This document shows, in pieces, positions 1 through 11,765 of a stretch of 64,000 nt of DNA. The first letter of the stretch is position 1, and every line of letters starts with the position of its first letter. The stretch is from contig JALGAS010000001.1 in NCBI GenBank assembly GCA_023078685.1, forward strand, positions 6,386,001 through 6,450,000, in the 5' to 3' direction. Source of the DNA: Neopestalotiopsis rosae. Lineage: Eukaryota; Ascomycota; Sordariomycetes; Amphisphaeriales; Sporocadaceae. A program made the translations under genes and the position numbers. A model generated the notes under the pieces. The model had not been told where the DNA came from, ran no database searches, and saw nothing but the letters and a program-made list of their open reading frames with translations.

Positions 1-645
1 ATGACACTCTACCTGTCTGTTGTCTATATCGTGCTCTTCACGTTCCTGATCGGCTGGCCGTGGATATTTGAGTATCCGTATGAGATTGGTCAGGGACTGA
101 GCAACATCATCTTCATATCCATGTTTGTTGGCTTGCAGTTCACCTTTATACTGGTGCCAATTATTTACCGTATAACGATCAAGCACGTTAAGAAGGCACA
201 AGCTCAGGGTGGAGATGGTAGCCAATTCGACCCTGAAGTTCGTCTTTGGTATGCCATGCTGGGGTCCGCCGTGGCAATTCCAACCTCTCTCTTCTGGATG
301 GGCTGGACGTCCAATAAGAACATCTCCATCTGGTCGCCCATTCTTGCCGTGTGCTTGTTTGGATACGGCGTCATGGGTATTTTTATTTGCGCGTATATGT
401 ACATCATAGATGCATACGAGATGTATTCGGCATCTGCATTGACCTTTGTTTCGTTGGTGCGCTACGTGTGCGCTGGCGGAATGACAGTGGTCGGAATCCC
501 GTTCTACAAGAACATGGGAACCGCATATACGCTCACCATCTTGGCTTGCCTCTCCTGTCTGCTGGCCCCGATTCCGTACGTTCTCTACAAATGGGGCCAT
601 CTGCTCAGGAAGAGAAGTAAATACGCATCCTCAAAGAACATCTAA
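1..645 (+). CDS. MFS transporter, DHA1 (polyamine/drug:H+ antiporter) type, C-terminal half
   Basis: This is the 3' end of a gene that starts before the window, so the true start codon is not visible. The 214 residues hold about six hydrophobic helices. They match the C-terminal half of fungal DHA1 antiporters of the Tpo1/drug-resistance type: an aromatic 'WPWIFEYPYEIGQG' segment, a central charged loop ending in a 'PEVRLWYAMLG' stretch, a 'FWMGWTS' helix, an 'IIDAYEMYSASAL' helix and a terminal 'PIPYVLYKWG' motif before a basic tail. Proteins of this family sit in the plasma membrane and export polyamines, weak acids or drugs by proton antiport. The substrate cannot be told from this half. 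The stop is TAA at 643-645. The family call is firm; the substrate is unknown. Confidence 0.85.
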   Translation: MTLYLSVVYIVLFTFLIGWPWIFEYPYEIGQGLSNIIFISMFVGLQFTFILVPIIYRITIKHVKKAQAQGGDGSQFDPEVRLWYAMLGSAVAIPTSLFWMGWTSNKNISIWSPILAVCLFGYGVMGIFICAYMYIIDAYEMYSASALTFVSLVRYVCAGGMTVVGIPFYKNMGTAYTLTILACLSCLLAPIPYVLYKWGHLLRKRSKYASSKNI

Positions 646-3093
646 GGCGCTTCCGCAAGGACAATTCGTCTCGAAAAGATCAGGGCGTTGCCGGAATGCC
701 GCGACATACTTGGCGGGTCATCATTGGCGTTTTTGCCAGAAGTCTAGCGCAAGGTGTCGGAAGGTCTAGAGTTGGCTCAGGCTGCACAGAGAATGTGCCC
801 AATCGAAATCGACTCTCATCCTCGTGTTCATGATCAGCACCAGCATATAGTCCCACCTGCCGGGTTTCCAATAGTAGCGACAGTAGCAGCATTTCGAGGG
901 TTGTTCTTCTGTACTGAGTATGGTTGCTCTTAGTCGTGGATTGGATTGTGGCGGATTAAAACTGGGTTAGAAACATCGTCGGTGTCTTGGGATAGTAGAG
1001 CTGAGGACGCCATGAGGCGCCGCCGTCAGATTTGTTAGCGTTGTGCCTGGACTGTCAGGTGACAGGATTGAATGATTAATACGAAATTAATAGTGAAGAG
1101 ACAAAACACGAGCATTGAATGCTGTTCGAATTGTATCTGGAGTGTTTGAAGGTGACAAGGGGGCAACTTGACAATCCCTTGGCAGGCAAGGTGAACGAGC
1201 GGATTATGGCGGAGTGGGATTTTGGAGTAGCAGGGCGGGCCGAGGCCATGACAACGGAATGAATGACATTTCGCGGCGGCGGGTAAGCCAAGGAAATCTG
1301 CAACTGTACCTGCGTGTGGTGTCAGGCAAGGAGTCAGGGTGGCTGCAGCTCGCTCCATGGGTGTGCTACATTAGCTCTGGATGTGACTGCTTGGGTGTTA
1401 TGATCATTCTTTTTGACCCCTGATCGTCATTTCGTTACTTGCCGGCTAATCAAATCAAAGAAATATGTACATGCCTCATGAGACATGTCAATATTGAGTA
1501 GGCAAGTTCGTAGTAAAGTTTTCATGGCATGATAGTGCGTGTCTGTCTCGCGCCCTGAAGCTCGGGAATGACGCTGGGGAATAAAGAGAAATAATAAAAC
1601 CAAGGCGACAGAGGTGTTTAGTGGGTTGCTGATTGGCTAATTGGAAGGAAACTTCGTCTGAACATTAGAACGATTGGGGCTATGAAATATTATGCCGCAA
1701 GTGCTTATAGCAGTACAATTCAATATCCGTTTTCCGCGGAAGGTGATGGGTGCAAACAGCAGGAATATTGATCAGGTTCCCACACGTTTTTGTGGTTGGT
1801 GGCCTTGACGCACAATGACGGAATAGAACTCGACTTGAAACAAAATACGACGCGTTGTTCCTCTGGAGTGAGACTTGTGAAAACGTCAAAGTGGATGAGA
1901 GTCCTGGAGTATTCCCAAGGCCGGCATAGATTGGCGCTGCGAGAGAGGCAAGAGAGGACAACTCATGCTCTCGATCAAACATGTATTTCATGTCTTTGCA
2001 CTGCCTCGCTCAAACAGTCAACATGACTGGCAAAAATGGAGCTTACAGCGAAACCAGCCAGGCCTTGCCAAGACGGGTGTTTCTGAAGAATGGGGAGTTG
2101 GGGCACCACTGACACGGATAATTCGGAAACGCCAAACCGTTCCGAGCAATAAATGTGCCCATCGCCTTGCCCTGTTGTGCCCAAGCGTCGCGATCGCACG
2201 CTGGCTACGAGCGACTACCAGCGCCTGCTCAGGCACTTGGGCCCTGGAATGTCCACAGAAAAGGCTCAGAAGGCCCCATTAAACAAGCAAGCGAAAGAAG
2301 AAGCTTTCAAGGAGTCTAAAAGTGTTGCCTATTTTAGTGGAAAATCAGTAGCATCCTCTTTGCTTCAGACGGGCTAGCGTGAATCCAATGCCCTGCTCTT
2401 ACTTGTCGCTTGGATCTGCTGACCCCTGTAACCCTCCACTCTACAGCGGTCCATTCCACTGGAATACGGGGGGTCCTCCTTCTAAGCTCGTACTCCGAAT
2501 CTGGCTATGCTGCCGGTCGTTGCCTCAATAATACCAATGAGCTAATGTGAGTTGCATACCTGCAAAAATCAGATCAGGATTGAAGTAGGTCAATACTAAT
2601 GTAGGTAGGCGTAGGAGAATAACACGAGATTGGAGTAAAAGAGGCACAGCACCGCAAAGCATAGCATAGTACCTACCAGTCGCATCACTATCTCGGCTTA
2701 TTCGGTCACACCCAGGTGCCCGCCGCGCTTCCCTCCCTCCATCCATCAGCTATCCAGTCCCTCCCTCCCTCCTTCTAGTAGACGTAGACCGTCAGACTAC
2801 CTGCTTCCGATCGATTGACCAACCGTGACACCCAATTATTATTCGCGTCCGTCAGCATTTCTCAGCTACCTGGGGAGACTTTTTTTTCTTCTTCCCCTTG
2901 CCCAGTCTCATTCTTTCCTTCCTTTCACTCAATCATTGTTTGGTTCGGAGGAAACAACAAACCCGCCCTCGTTCCATTATCCAACCGCTTCTGCATCTGG
3001 CAGTGTTTTCTTGCTTCAAGTCATTCGTTTTCTTCCCACTTTCACTTTTTTGGCTGCCTTGCAAACCGAAATCCCCCCTCCAACTATCCCACC
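646..3093. other. 2.4-kb intergenic region, no gene seen
   Basis: Only short ORFs without recognisable domains or codon bias occur here. The right part (from about 2730) is C/T-rich and fits the core promoter and 5' leader of the GH72 gene that starts at 3094. Confidence 0.6.
2729..2778 (+). promoter_or_regulatory. C/T-rich core promoter tract of the GH72 gene
   Basis: Runs of CCCTCCCT and CCATCCATC lie about 320-365 bp before the start codon, followed by more pyrimidine-rich sequence (2880-3000). Such CT blocks are common just upstream of transcription starts of highly expressed fungal genes. The role is inferred from position and composition only. Confidence 0.4.
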
Positions 3094-4861
3094 ATGAAGG
3101 GCTTCTCTGCCGCCTCTGGCTTGGCCATTGGCGCTTCGCTCTTCTCGGGCGCCCTCGCTGCAGACGCTGCCTGGCAAACTATCCCGTCCATCACTGCCAA
3201 TGGTCAGCACTTTTTCTACAGTAACAATGGCACACAATTGTAAGTCTATCACTATTCATCGTGGCATTGTTTATCGAACACTTCCCGAGTGCGCGCCTCG
3301 GCCATGTATCGTCTATACTCTCGAATGACTAACTGACTAAACCACTATTAGCTTGCTCAAGGGAGTTGCCTACCAAGAGAACTTTTCGCCAAACGGCTCC
3401 AGTGATGCCAACGTGCAATACAAGGACCCTCTCGCCGACGGTTCCTCCTGTGCCCGAGACATTCCCTTCATGAAGCAGATCTTCACCAACGTCATTCGAG
3501 TCTACGCCATTGACCCCACCCAAGATCACGATGATTGCATGCAGCAGCTCGCCGCGGCTGATATCTATGTTGTTGCTGATCTCAGCCAGCCTGGCGAGTC
3601 CATCAACAGCAACGACCCCGAGTGGAACGTGCCGCTGTATACTCGATACACTAGCGTTGTCGACGCCCTCGCCAAGTACCAGAATGTCATCGGTTTCTTT
3701 GCTGGCAATGAAGTCATCAGTGCTGGTAACCAGACTGCCGCTGCCGCCTTTGTCAAGGCTGCCGTCAGAGATACTAAGTCTTATATCAAGTCTATGAACT
3801 ACCGCGACTCTCTCGGCGTTGGATACGCTACTGCCGACGTGCCTGGACGAGATCAGCTGGCCGCATACTTTGCCTGCGAACCAGATGACACGACCTCTTC
3901 CAGCATCGATTTCTGGGGCTACAACGTCTACTCGTGGTGCGGAGACAGCAACTACGTCAGCTCCAGCTACAATGAGCGTGTTGAGTTCTTCAGCGACTAC
4001 CCTGTTCCTGTCTTCTTTGCCGAGTATGGTTGTATCGAAGGCATCCCGTCGCCAGATGAGCGTCCCTTTACTGAGGTGGAAGTGCTCTATGGCAACATGA
4101 CTGAAGTCTTCTCCGGTGGTATTGTCTACCAGTGGTTCTGGTCCGAGAATGAGTATGGTCTCATTTCCCTCGATGGCAACACGGTCTCTACCAAGGCCGA
4201 CTACAACTCGCTCTCTTCCCAGCTAGCCAAGGTCACTCCTAGTCTTACCCAGTCGGCCGACTATACCCCATCCAACAAGGCGCCTGCTTGCCCTACTACT
4301 GGTAGTGTTGCTGCAGATGTTACCTGGCTCCCGCAGTCCTCGCCGCTACCTCCCAACGTTAACCCGCAGCTTTGCTCGTGCGAGGAGGCTTCTTTCGGAT
4401 GTGTTGTCTCTACGGACGATGAGGACAAGTACGCCGATGCGTTCGCCTTTATCTGCGGTGAGGAGGATGGCAAGTACTGCGACGCCATTGCGCACAACGC
4501 TTCCACCGGAACATATGGCGCTATCAGCGGCTGTGACCCCAAGGTCCAACTGGGCTTTGTCGCCAACCAGTACTACCTGGCCCAGAACTCGGACAAGCAG
4601 GCCTGCGACTTCAACGGCGTTGCGAAGGTGCAGGGTGCTTCGACTGCGGCTTCCTGCTCTGCCCTGATTTCTCAAGCTGGAACTGATGGTCTTGGAACTG
4701 TCGCCAGTGCTACTGGCCAGCAAGGCACTGCTGCTGCCAGCACGTCAAGCGTGGGTGTACCTGGTTTCAACACTCCTAGCCTGTTTGGTTTCGGCAACGC
4801 CTTCTTCGTTGCATACATGGTTGCCATGGTTGTTTCTGGAGTGGGCATGATTGTGCTGTAA
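3094..4861 (+). CDS. GH72 beta-1,3-glucanosyltransferase with X8/CBM43 module, GPI-type
   Basis: Exons are 3094-3239 and 3352-4861, with an intron of 112 nt (GTAAGT to TAG) and branch-like CTAAC near its end, giving 551 residues. A signal peptide (about residues 1-22) is followed by the GH72 domain, which opens with the family motif reading across the splice as 'GTQFLLKGVAYQ'. The acid/base Glu is in 'FAGNEV' (about residue 169) and the nucleophile Glu in 'FFAEYGC' (about 273). A cysteine-rich X8/CBM43 module follows (about 365-480, starting 'CSCEEASFGC'), then a Ser/Thr/Ala-rich linker and a hydrophobic C-terminus typical of a GPI signal. Enzymes of this kind cut beta-1,3-glucan and rejoin it to another chain, building the cell wall from the outer face of the plasma membrane. 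The X8 module places it with Gas1/Gel4-type members rather than the X8-less group. Confidence 0.95.
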
Positions 4862-5331
4862 ATTGGTAGCATGGGAGCATCAGGATGTATTTTCTTGGAG
4901 TTATGCCAAAGGATACCTGCGCGTGAAGTTTGTGCCGAAGACCATTTCGGAGAGCATCACTTTTTTTTTCCCGCTCCATCAAGAGCTACGTATTGTTTGA
5001 TTATTTAGACTAGCGTCTCTGTGAGAAAGGACATAATGGACAAGGCTTGGATTTCAGAAGAGCAACTGCCGCAGCCGTGATATCGTGACATTCTCCGTAA
5101 CTATAAAACATGCCTACACATGAACAAGGTCAAGGGTCCCCTGAGGTGAGTGATGAAGATTGAGTGGGTTACACAGGTACGCATCTCCCCCGCGGTGGAG
5201 ACATTGGACGACCCCTCCTAAAAAGAACATGACGACACGGGGATACTGGACGCGCAACAAGAACATACATTATAGAACCCCAAATCAAACATAAGATTCA
5301 CCAGATCATTTAGTAGCAACAACTCGTGAAA
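4862..5331. other. Intergenic: 3' UTR of GH72 gene and promoter of oxidoreductase gene
   Basis: No ORF of note is present. The segment carries the 3' end of the GH72 transcript and the short promoter and leader of the gene starting at 5332. Confidence 0.5.
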
Positions 5332-6450
5332 ATGACTGGTTTCATTGGCGTGGCTATAATTGGAAGTGGTAAGAATTGCTATCCCATAAAGTCTGTCCCC
5401 AAATCATACATGCACTAAAAACAACCAACAGGCATCTTTGTCAAGGAGCAGCATCTCCCGGCAGTCCAGAAGTCAGAGGATCTAGAACTCAAGGCCATCT
5501 ACTCGCGCTCTCTCAAATCGGCCCAGGGCGTGTCGGAAGGTCTCTCGGGAGTCTCACTGTACAGCAATGACAGCCAAGAGGGATATGCAGAACTACTAAA
5601 GCGCGACGACGTACAAGCCGTCATCATCGCCCTGCCCATCCCAGCGCAGCCCGAGTATATCAAGCAGGCCCTCGATGCCGGTAAGCACGTGTTGGCCGAG
5701 AAGCCGCTCGCCAAGGATGTCGCGACGGCCAAGCAGCTCCTTGACTACTATCACGGGCTCGAGGGACGAGGACAGCAAAAGAAGGCAACCTTTGCCGTCG
5801 CCGAGCAGTTTCGCTACCTCAACTCGTATCTGCACGCGTCCTCGGAGATTGCCAAGCTGGGCCGCGTCTTGGGCGTGCAGCTGAGGCTGCACTTTACCGT
5901 CAACCTGGGCGGCAAGTACATCGAGACCAGCTGGCGCAAGGTGCCCGAGTACCAGGGAGGCTTCCTGCTCGACGGCGGCGTCCACCAGATCGCGGCGCTG
6001 CGCCTCATGCTCGCGGGCAGCGGCGCCAAGGTCCGGAGCGTCTCGGCGCACACGGCGCAGCTGCGCGAGTGGCTGCCGCCCGTGGACTCGGTGGACGCGG
6101 CGCTCAAGCTCGATAATGGCGCCACGGGCTTCCTGAGCATGAGCTTTGGGTCGTCCTTTGACGATGCCGAGATTTCCGTGGCGTGCGAGGGCGGTGCCGT
6201 CAGCGTCGACCGCAACGGCAACGTGACGGTCAAGGTGGCGGGCGAAAAGGAGGCCACCACGGTCCACAAACCCAACGAGGAGGGCGGCGTCGCTACCGAG
6301 GTCTGGGCTTGGGCCCGGAGCATCAAGAGCGGCAAGCCGGATGCTCAGCAGTCGCCCGAGGAGGCGCTGGCGGATCTCGAGATGCTGGAGGCTATGCTGA
6401 AGAGTGGAGAGCAGGACGGTGCTCCTATTCAGTTGGAGTTGCAGATTTGA
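5332..6450 (+). CDS. GFO/IDH/MocA-family NAD(P)-dependent oxidoreductase
   Basis: Exons are 5332-5368 and 5432-6450 (63-nt intron, GTAAGA to CAG), giving 351 residues. The short first exon supplies the start of the Rossmann fold: the joined sequence reads 'VAIIGSGIFVKEQHLPA', the family's nucleotide-binding glycine motif. Downstream the conserved 'EKPLAKD' motif follows the beta strand of the Rossmann domain, and the 'GGFLLDGGVHQIAALRLML' segment carries the active-site His of the C-terminal alpha/beta domain. Length is normal for the family. Such enzymes oxidise or reduce sugars, sugar alcohols or related metabolites with NAD(P). The substrate cannot be given. The start is chosen because it is the only ATG that yields the complete glycine motif after splicing. 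Confidence 0.92.
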
Positions 6451-6583
6451 GGGGGAGAAAGATGGATCTGCTATTCTGTGCTTAACGGGGATGGAATGGG
6501 CCACAAAGGAAAATAATAAAGTTCGTGCGATTTGGCGCCGCAGATGCCACACTCTCACGATAGTGGGTTTTATCGTTCAGTGG

Positions 6584-7137
6584 TTACTTCTTTCGAGCTT
6601 TGAGGATACCAAATAATCCCGCTCTGGTCTCTTGACCCAATGGATCTGTCACCAATGTACCGATCTTGAAATCTTTCTTGTACTTTTCCAATATTCCTCG
6701 CCGATGATACTTGTCAAACTTCTTTGTAGCATCTTTGCCAGCCACGCCGGCCATTACTACATGTCCACGTCAGTCGAATTTCTCCTGGCGAGGCAGTGAA
6801 GAGTAACTATATCAGTAGGAAGACGCTCACCTTTGTGCCCGCCAGGATGATCGTGCTGGAATCTAGTGACGTCGTAGACATCATTATCCACAATGATCCA
6901 CAGGTCGTTGGCAGCCTTGTGCTCGGCCACTTGCCGGGTAGTGTAGCAAGTGACCGTATTCGAGTAGTTCACAGTGTCTTCAGTCTTCGGACACTCTGAC
7001 TTGGTCGTGGTCGCAACGGTAATCTCGTCACCAGCGGCAGCCACCTCGGTGAGAACAACCGTCTTTGTGATGGGCTCACCAGAGGTTTCGGCCTTGATCA
7101 CTACGACCTGGGTGACTTCTTGATAGGATGTGGCCAT
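6584..7137 (-). CDS. Cytochrome b5-like heme-binding protein
   Basis: Exons (on the minus strand) are 7137-6831 and 6756-6584, joined across a 74-nt intron (GTGAGC to TAG), giving 159 residues. The first about 65 residues are a Thr/Val-rich extension with no recognised domain. The cytochrome b5 domain follows: 'YTTRQVAEHKAANDLWIIVD', then the first heme ligand in 'HPGGHK' and the second His in 'KKFDKYHRRGIL' of exon 2. Both axial histidines are therefore kept, but only if the intron is removed; the unspliced frame stops early. It has no transmembrane tail, so it is probably soluble, and could pass electrons to an unlinked oxidase or reductase. Similar short b5-like proteins are common in filamentous fungi; their partners are mostly unknown. 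Confidence 0.88.
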
Positions 7138-7752
7138 TGTGGGCTGTGGCTCTTTCTCTATCCAAACGCCTGAGTACAGAATAGACAAACGGAATCTTGA
7201 ATTATCCTTGAGCAACTTTCGCAAAGTTTTCGTATAGATGTAAGTGAGCAAAGACGCGCGAACCTCGCTTGGTCTCCTCTCAAGCATACGTAAGACTCCA
7301 TCGGGCCATGCAGAAGATCAGTTGTTCCATTACTCCTTTCGGTCACTGCGTTACAGACAGAATTGGCTCTCCTCATCTGGCATGATTGCCGAAGCCTCGG
7401 CACAGCAGCTGTCTGTCGGACATCCATTATGCTACATCTCCATGGGGAAAGAATGACACGTGGTGGCAACTTTTTCAGCCACTTTCTACCATGTTTACTT
7501 TTCCCTTTTGTTTTTTTCCCCAACCTCTGTTCATGCATCGAGGACGAATTTTATCTAGCCAATAATAAGAGAGCAAAAATATCGGGGAACAGAATTCCAC
7601 AGCCATTTACATCGTGAGAGTTTTGATTCGAGTGAGCCCGGAATATACGAGATTTGATGATTGTAACATTTGGAGAATTAGGGATTTTCTGCATTACTTG
7701 ATGTGTGGACTACAAACTGTGCCTACCCTATGCGACAGAAATTACAATGAAA
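7138..7752. other. Intergenic region between two minus-strand genes
   Basis: It holds the promoter of the cytochrome b5-like gene (right of 7138) and the 3' UTR of the DUF3712 gene. Short ORFs here have no family features. Confidence 0.5.
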
Positions 7753-9082
7753 CTATAGTTGCTTCATGGCCAATAGCTTGAGCATGGGACCTTTGAGAGC
7801 CTGTGCGATTTCCTTGTTAGACGCAGAAACGTCCCTCCCACCGATTATCTGCGTCAAGTTGAGCCCTCCAAACAATCCAGACAGGGGCCCGTCGCTTCCC
7901 AAGAACTGTCCCAGAAGGCCCACGATACCGCTCAGGTCCAGCGTGGGGTCGTCGCCCGAGACGCTATCCAGCAGGTCTCCCAGCGCCTGGATGATGGGCA
8001 CCTCGGTGTCGATGCGGACGTTGTTGAGCACGTCCTCGAGGTAGCTAATGTGCTCGCCGTCGACGGTGCTGCTGTTACCGCTGATGCCGACGAGTATGTT
8101 GCCCGTCGTGATGGCGCTCGCCTGGCTGCTGATGATCTTGCCGAGGTTGCCGACGAGCACGTCGAGGAAAATTTGCCCACGGAAGGACCGCGTGCTGTTG
8201 CCAGGTGGCAGCTCCACGTCGAGGATCGTCACGTTGCCAATGATGGTGTCGCCGGCCAATGCGTTAAAGGTCAGGTTTCCGAGACCCATGGTTAGTGGCG
8301 ACCAGTTGGGCAGAGTAAAGTTGCCGATGAGATTTGTCCCGTCGTCTTCTGGGGGCAAGACGATGCGCACAGATTCCAGCTTAACGCCGTCCAATTTGTT
8401 GAGGGCGTTAATGGTGACCGTCTTTTGTAGGTGGATCGCGGCCTTGATTGCGCCGAGGTGGGCTGTAGTGTCTGCAATCACGCTGATATCGGACGTCTTG
8501 TTGTACACGGTCTTGGTGAGCCACTTGTTGAGTTCGGTGCGATTCCCAATATTGACAGTCTGGTTTGCGATCTGGATCACCGTATGACCTTTGACGCTCT
8601 GCCCTGAGAGGCTCACGGAAGTATAAGGGCTGATCTTGCCTGGGGTGTCGGAATTGTAAAGAGAGAGCTCGAAACCGTCAAGTTTCACGGTAAGACCCGC
8701 TGGGACGTCCAACGCTGTCTGCAGCCCAATCACGACTTGGTCGTTGGAGATAGCCTTGATCGAGCCATTGTAGATGGGGAGGTCGGTGTTATTTACAATG
8801 GCTTGAGCTATTGCCGGAATGATCTTAAGAAAGCTGTACTAGATGTCAGTATAAGAGCTAATCTTGACGGCATGAATCTGCTTACAATAAGGGCAAGAAG
8901 ATGGCCAAAAAGACAATGCCGCCAAGGAGGTAACAGAACCAAAAGCGCTTGAGATGCCGTTTTGCCGTTGTCCTCTTGGACAGTTTTACTGGCTCTGCCG
9001 AGTTGACATTTTCCAAATGTTCGAAAGCAGTATCCCTCTTACCCGATGTTGGGAAGCTGAACTTTTCGTACTTCTCGCCCAT
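7753..9082 (-). CDS. DUF3712 (LEA-like) single-pass membrane protein
   Basis: Exons are 9082-8886 and 8833-7753 with a 52-nt intron (GTAAGC to CAG), giving 425 residues. The N-terminus is charged and cytosolic in type (about 40 residues, Lys-rich 'TTAKRHLKRF'), followed by one hydrophobic helix ('FWFCYLLGGIVFLAIFLPLL', completed by exon 2). The rest is a beta-rich region with repeated N-x-T/S sequons and a pattern seen in fungal DUF3712 proteins ('VPAGLTVKLDGFELSLYN', 'LPNWSPLTMGLGNLTF'). The likely topology is N-in, with the DUF3712 domain in the vacuole lumen or outside the cell. The molecular role of the family is unknown. The stop is TAG at 7753-7755. Confidence 0.88.
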
Positions 9083-10314
9083 GGCGTCAAAACATGAACT
9101 ATCTGGATGGGAGAATTGTCGAAATGGACAAGTCTTCTCATCTATCTGGGAAAGTTGAAGGCATGGAGCATTTGCACACTCATTGCTATCCTTGTGTTCA
9201 TATCATCACCTCGTGTAGCTACGGCAGATACCTTGCTCTGATGAACACATGATACCCCATGGGGAACTTAGAAGCCACCACTTACAGCCTCTGGGGAAAA
9301 CGCGGGGTGATCTCGCCTATCTCTTGGATTTGAGCAGCAAAACCTGGAGTCGAAATGGTATTGTTACCCGTTGTTCCATTATTCCGATGGTAGCACCAAT
9401 ATGACAAGAAATAATATGACAAGGTAGGACAGTTGCCACTCGGCCGAGTCGTTTTCGCTGCTCCAGCGCAATACAGGGTCCCCAGTATGCCAAGACGTTA
9501 CAATCCGACGCACGCAGTATACAAGCATTGTCAAGACATGGGTTGATGACTTACCCCACAGTCGACTGTCTGGAAGAAGCCGAGGGACAACTTGAAAACT
9601 TTCGGACCTCTGAACCAAGGAGGCAATGAGGGGTATGAACTCCAAGATGACTCGAGTGCATATCTTCATGCATATGAGGCATGTCGTTGCGTGGGGTGTG
9701 GGGTGAGGTTGACCTGAGACACACCATTCAGGGAGCGGATATGTATTCCGTCTTACTGGCCAGTCATACTATCATGACCGTTTTTGGATTTGAACGAGAT
9801 TGCAGACATGTGAAGGAGGGATCAGCTGTACTCTTCAGCCTGTCAGCCTAAAAGGGCAACACACGATAAGGCCACTCTTGTGCATGTCCCTCGGATGGGC
9901 ATAGGAGGTGTGTGTGGCTACATGACAAGAAGATATAGCTTTCTGGCGGGCAAATTGACCAACTATGTAGAGAAGTGGTTCTCTAACACATATCTGGCTC
10001 CGAGGCCCCATTTGCACCGTCTCATCCTATACCGAGGTGGTGATTGTTGCCGTGATAGGATTATGCCAGAAACACCTTCGTTTTGTCTTCGAGATCGTAT
10101 GCCATAATACAAGATTATTTCCTGCAAGTTGACCTTGTGCATATCAGCTTGGAAAGGGACAGTCAAATCATACCTGTATTGTTGCACTAGATACTGTACC
10201 GAAGACATTCGCAGCTCCATTCTATACACAACCAAACAGGGCTTTCCGACATACAATTTTCGTTCAACAATTCATTCATCACAAGTTTCACTAAGGCAAT
10301 CCAATTCTTCAATC
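9083..10314. other. Divergent promoter region (DUF3712 gene / mpaB-like gene)
   Basis: It lies between the start of the minus-strand DUF3712 gene and the start of the plus-strand mpaB-like gene. No convincing gene is seen. It contains a perfect 12-bp palindrome at 9438-9449 listed separately. Confidence 0.5.
9438..9449. promoter_or_regulatory. 12-bp palindrome, candidate regulator site (copy 1)
   Basis: ACTCGGCCGAGT is a perfect inverted repeat with CGG and CCG half sites back to back, preceded by TTGCC. The same 12-mer, preceded by TTGCG, recurs at 27957-27968. Both lie in regions between divergent genes. A zinc-cluster factor site is one possibility; this is inferred from sequence only. 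Confidence 0.35.
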
Positions 10315-11253
10315 ATGGAAGAAATGAAAGAGGCAAAGAGTACCTCGTCTACTCATGACTCCTTCTCTTCTGCCCCTCTTGACGAAAAACATGAACATCA
10401 TGCCGCTTTCTCAAAAGACGAATTCCTTTCGCCAGACTTTACTGCCGAACATATCAGTCTCATTGTACGAGAGGGGATAATTCTTGGCGCTGGTGCTGAA
10501 GCGATCTTGCTTCAAGTTGCCAACCCGGGAGTTGGTGCCGGCGTCAATGAGCACAGCAACTTTGCCTACCGGGTCCAGGACCGGCTCCGAACGACCATGA
10601 CCTTTGTGTACTGCATGTCTTTTGGTACACCTCAAGAGAAGAAGACCATTGTCGACATGATCACGGCCGTCCACCAGAACGTCAAGGGCACCTTGAACGA
10701 AGGCCGCGACAAGGGCAAGACGTACAGCGCGCTGGACCCGGGCCTGCAGCTCTGGGTCGCGGCGACGCTGTACGCCACGGGGCTGTCCGTGTACGAGCGC
10801 GTCTTTGGCAAGATCAAGAGCGAGGACCTGCACGAGAAGATCTACCGCGAGTACTCGATCCTGGCCTGCGCGCTGCAGGTACCGCCCGAGATGTGGCCGC
10901 GCACCCGCCGCGACTTTTGGGCCTACTGGGACCACGAGGTCGCCACCATTGAGGTGACGCAGCACGCCAAGGACGTAGCCCAGGACCTGCTGTATCTGCG
11001 CAAGGCGCCCTGGCACCTGCGCATGTTCACACCCGCCGTCCGCCTGGTCACGGCCGAGTGGCTTCCCGAGCGCATCCGCGCCGAGTACGGCGTCAAGCGC
11101 CACCCCACCCGTTACAAGATGCTCGAGTTCTTGGTCCGGGCCACGTACCCGGCCCTGCCGCTCAGGGTCCGGAGCTATCCCGTCAAGCTCTACATGAATG
11201 ATATGAGATCGAGACTTGCCAACAAGAGGGGAGTCATTGGAAAGAACACATAG
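10315..11253 (+). CDS. ER-bound oxygenase mpaB / latex-clearing protein-like (DUF2236) protein
   Basis: A single-exon gene of 312 residues, starting at ATG 10315. In-frame codons upstream of it continue without family features and look like leader. The N-terminus (about 45 residues) is polar and low in complexity. The DUF2236 core follows: 'LIVREGIILGAGAEAILLQ', 'FAYRVQDRLRTTMTFVY', and the helix with the candidate heme-ligand His in 'MITAVHQNVKG'. A later 'EMWPRTRRDFWAYWD' segment and a C-terminal basic part complete the domain. The family includes MpaB' of mycophenolic acid synthesis and bacterial rubber oxygenase Lcp, heme or membrane-linked enzymes that cleave prenyl double bonds. No mycophenolic-type cluster surrounds this gene, so the substrate is open. 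Codons are GC-rich compared with the flanks. The stop is TAG. Confidence 0.88.
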   Translation: MEEMKEAKSTSSTHDSFSSAPLDEKHEHHAAFSKDEFLSPDFTAEHISLIVREGIILGAGAEAILLQVANPGVGAGVNEHSNFAYRVQDRLRTTMTFVYCMSFGTPQEKKTIVDMITAVHQNVKGTLNEGRDKGKTYSALDPGLQLWVAATLYATGLSVYERVFGKIKSEDLHEKIYREYSILACALQVPPEMWPRTRRDFWAYWDHEVATIEVTQHAKDVAQDLLYLRKAPWHLRMFTPAVRLVTAEWLPERIRAEYGVKRHPTRYKMLEFLVRATYPALPLRVRSYPVKLYMNDMRSRLANKRGVIGKNT

Positions 11254-11765
11254 ACTCGGATTGATGTATTTCACTATACTCTTTTGTGAACTTCTACTTG
11301 CTTAGCATGTTGTCACACTCGCGCATCAATTCTCTTGCCCTAATCTTTTTTATTTGTCCGAATATCCTGCTTTTGCAGCTTGAAAGATACAATGTTAAGT
11401 TCAATGCGTGAAACTCGAACTTGTGAAAGGATGCTCCGATTAATCAAATGATTTACACCAATAAATTAGATCTTCAGATCTGACACTGTGGGGTTGCGCT
11501 CATCATGTATCATTTCTTTGACTTAATCAGCGGAGGCACATCAAAGAAGCCTGATTTATTCTCCAAAAAATCAAGTGAACGTAATAGTAAGAAATGAAGG
11601 AAACTCGATGAGCCCTAAAGTTCCAGCCCCCTTACCTCTAATATGAGACCGCAGTAGACAGTACTAACCGCAGATCACAGCTCGATGAGATGAGGCAGCT
11701 CTCTAGCGACTCTCCTTAGCAGCCAGAAATGATCGACTCGGCATTCTTGACAAGCTCCTTTGATC
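11254..11765. other. Convergent intergenic region
   Basis: It holds the 3' ends of the mpaB-like gene (plus) and the Clr5-ankyrin gene (minus). It is AT-rich, and no gene is seen. Confidence 0.5.

Noticed and set aside
5596..6558. Long minus-strand ORF of 320 codons
   Set aside because: Antisense shadow of the GFO/IDH/MocA gene, caused by GC-rich codons. The plus strand has clear family motifs.
10411..11274. Minus-strand ORF of 287 codons
   Set aside because: Antisense shadow of the mpaB-like gene; no motifs.
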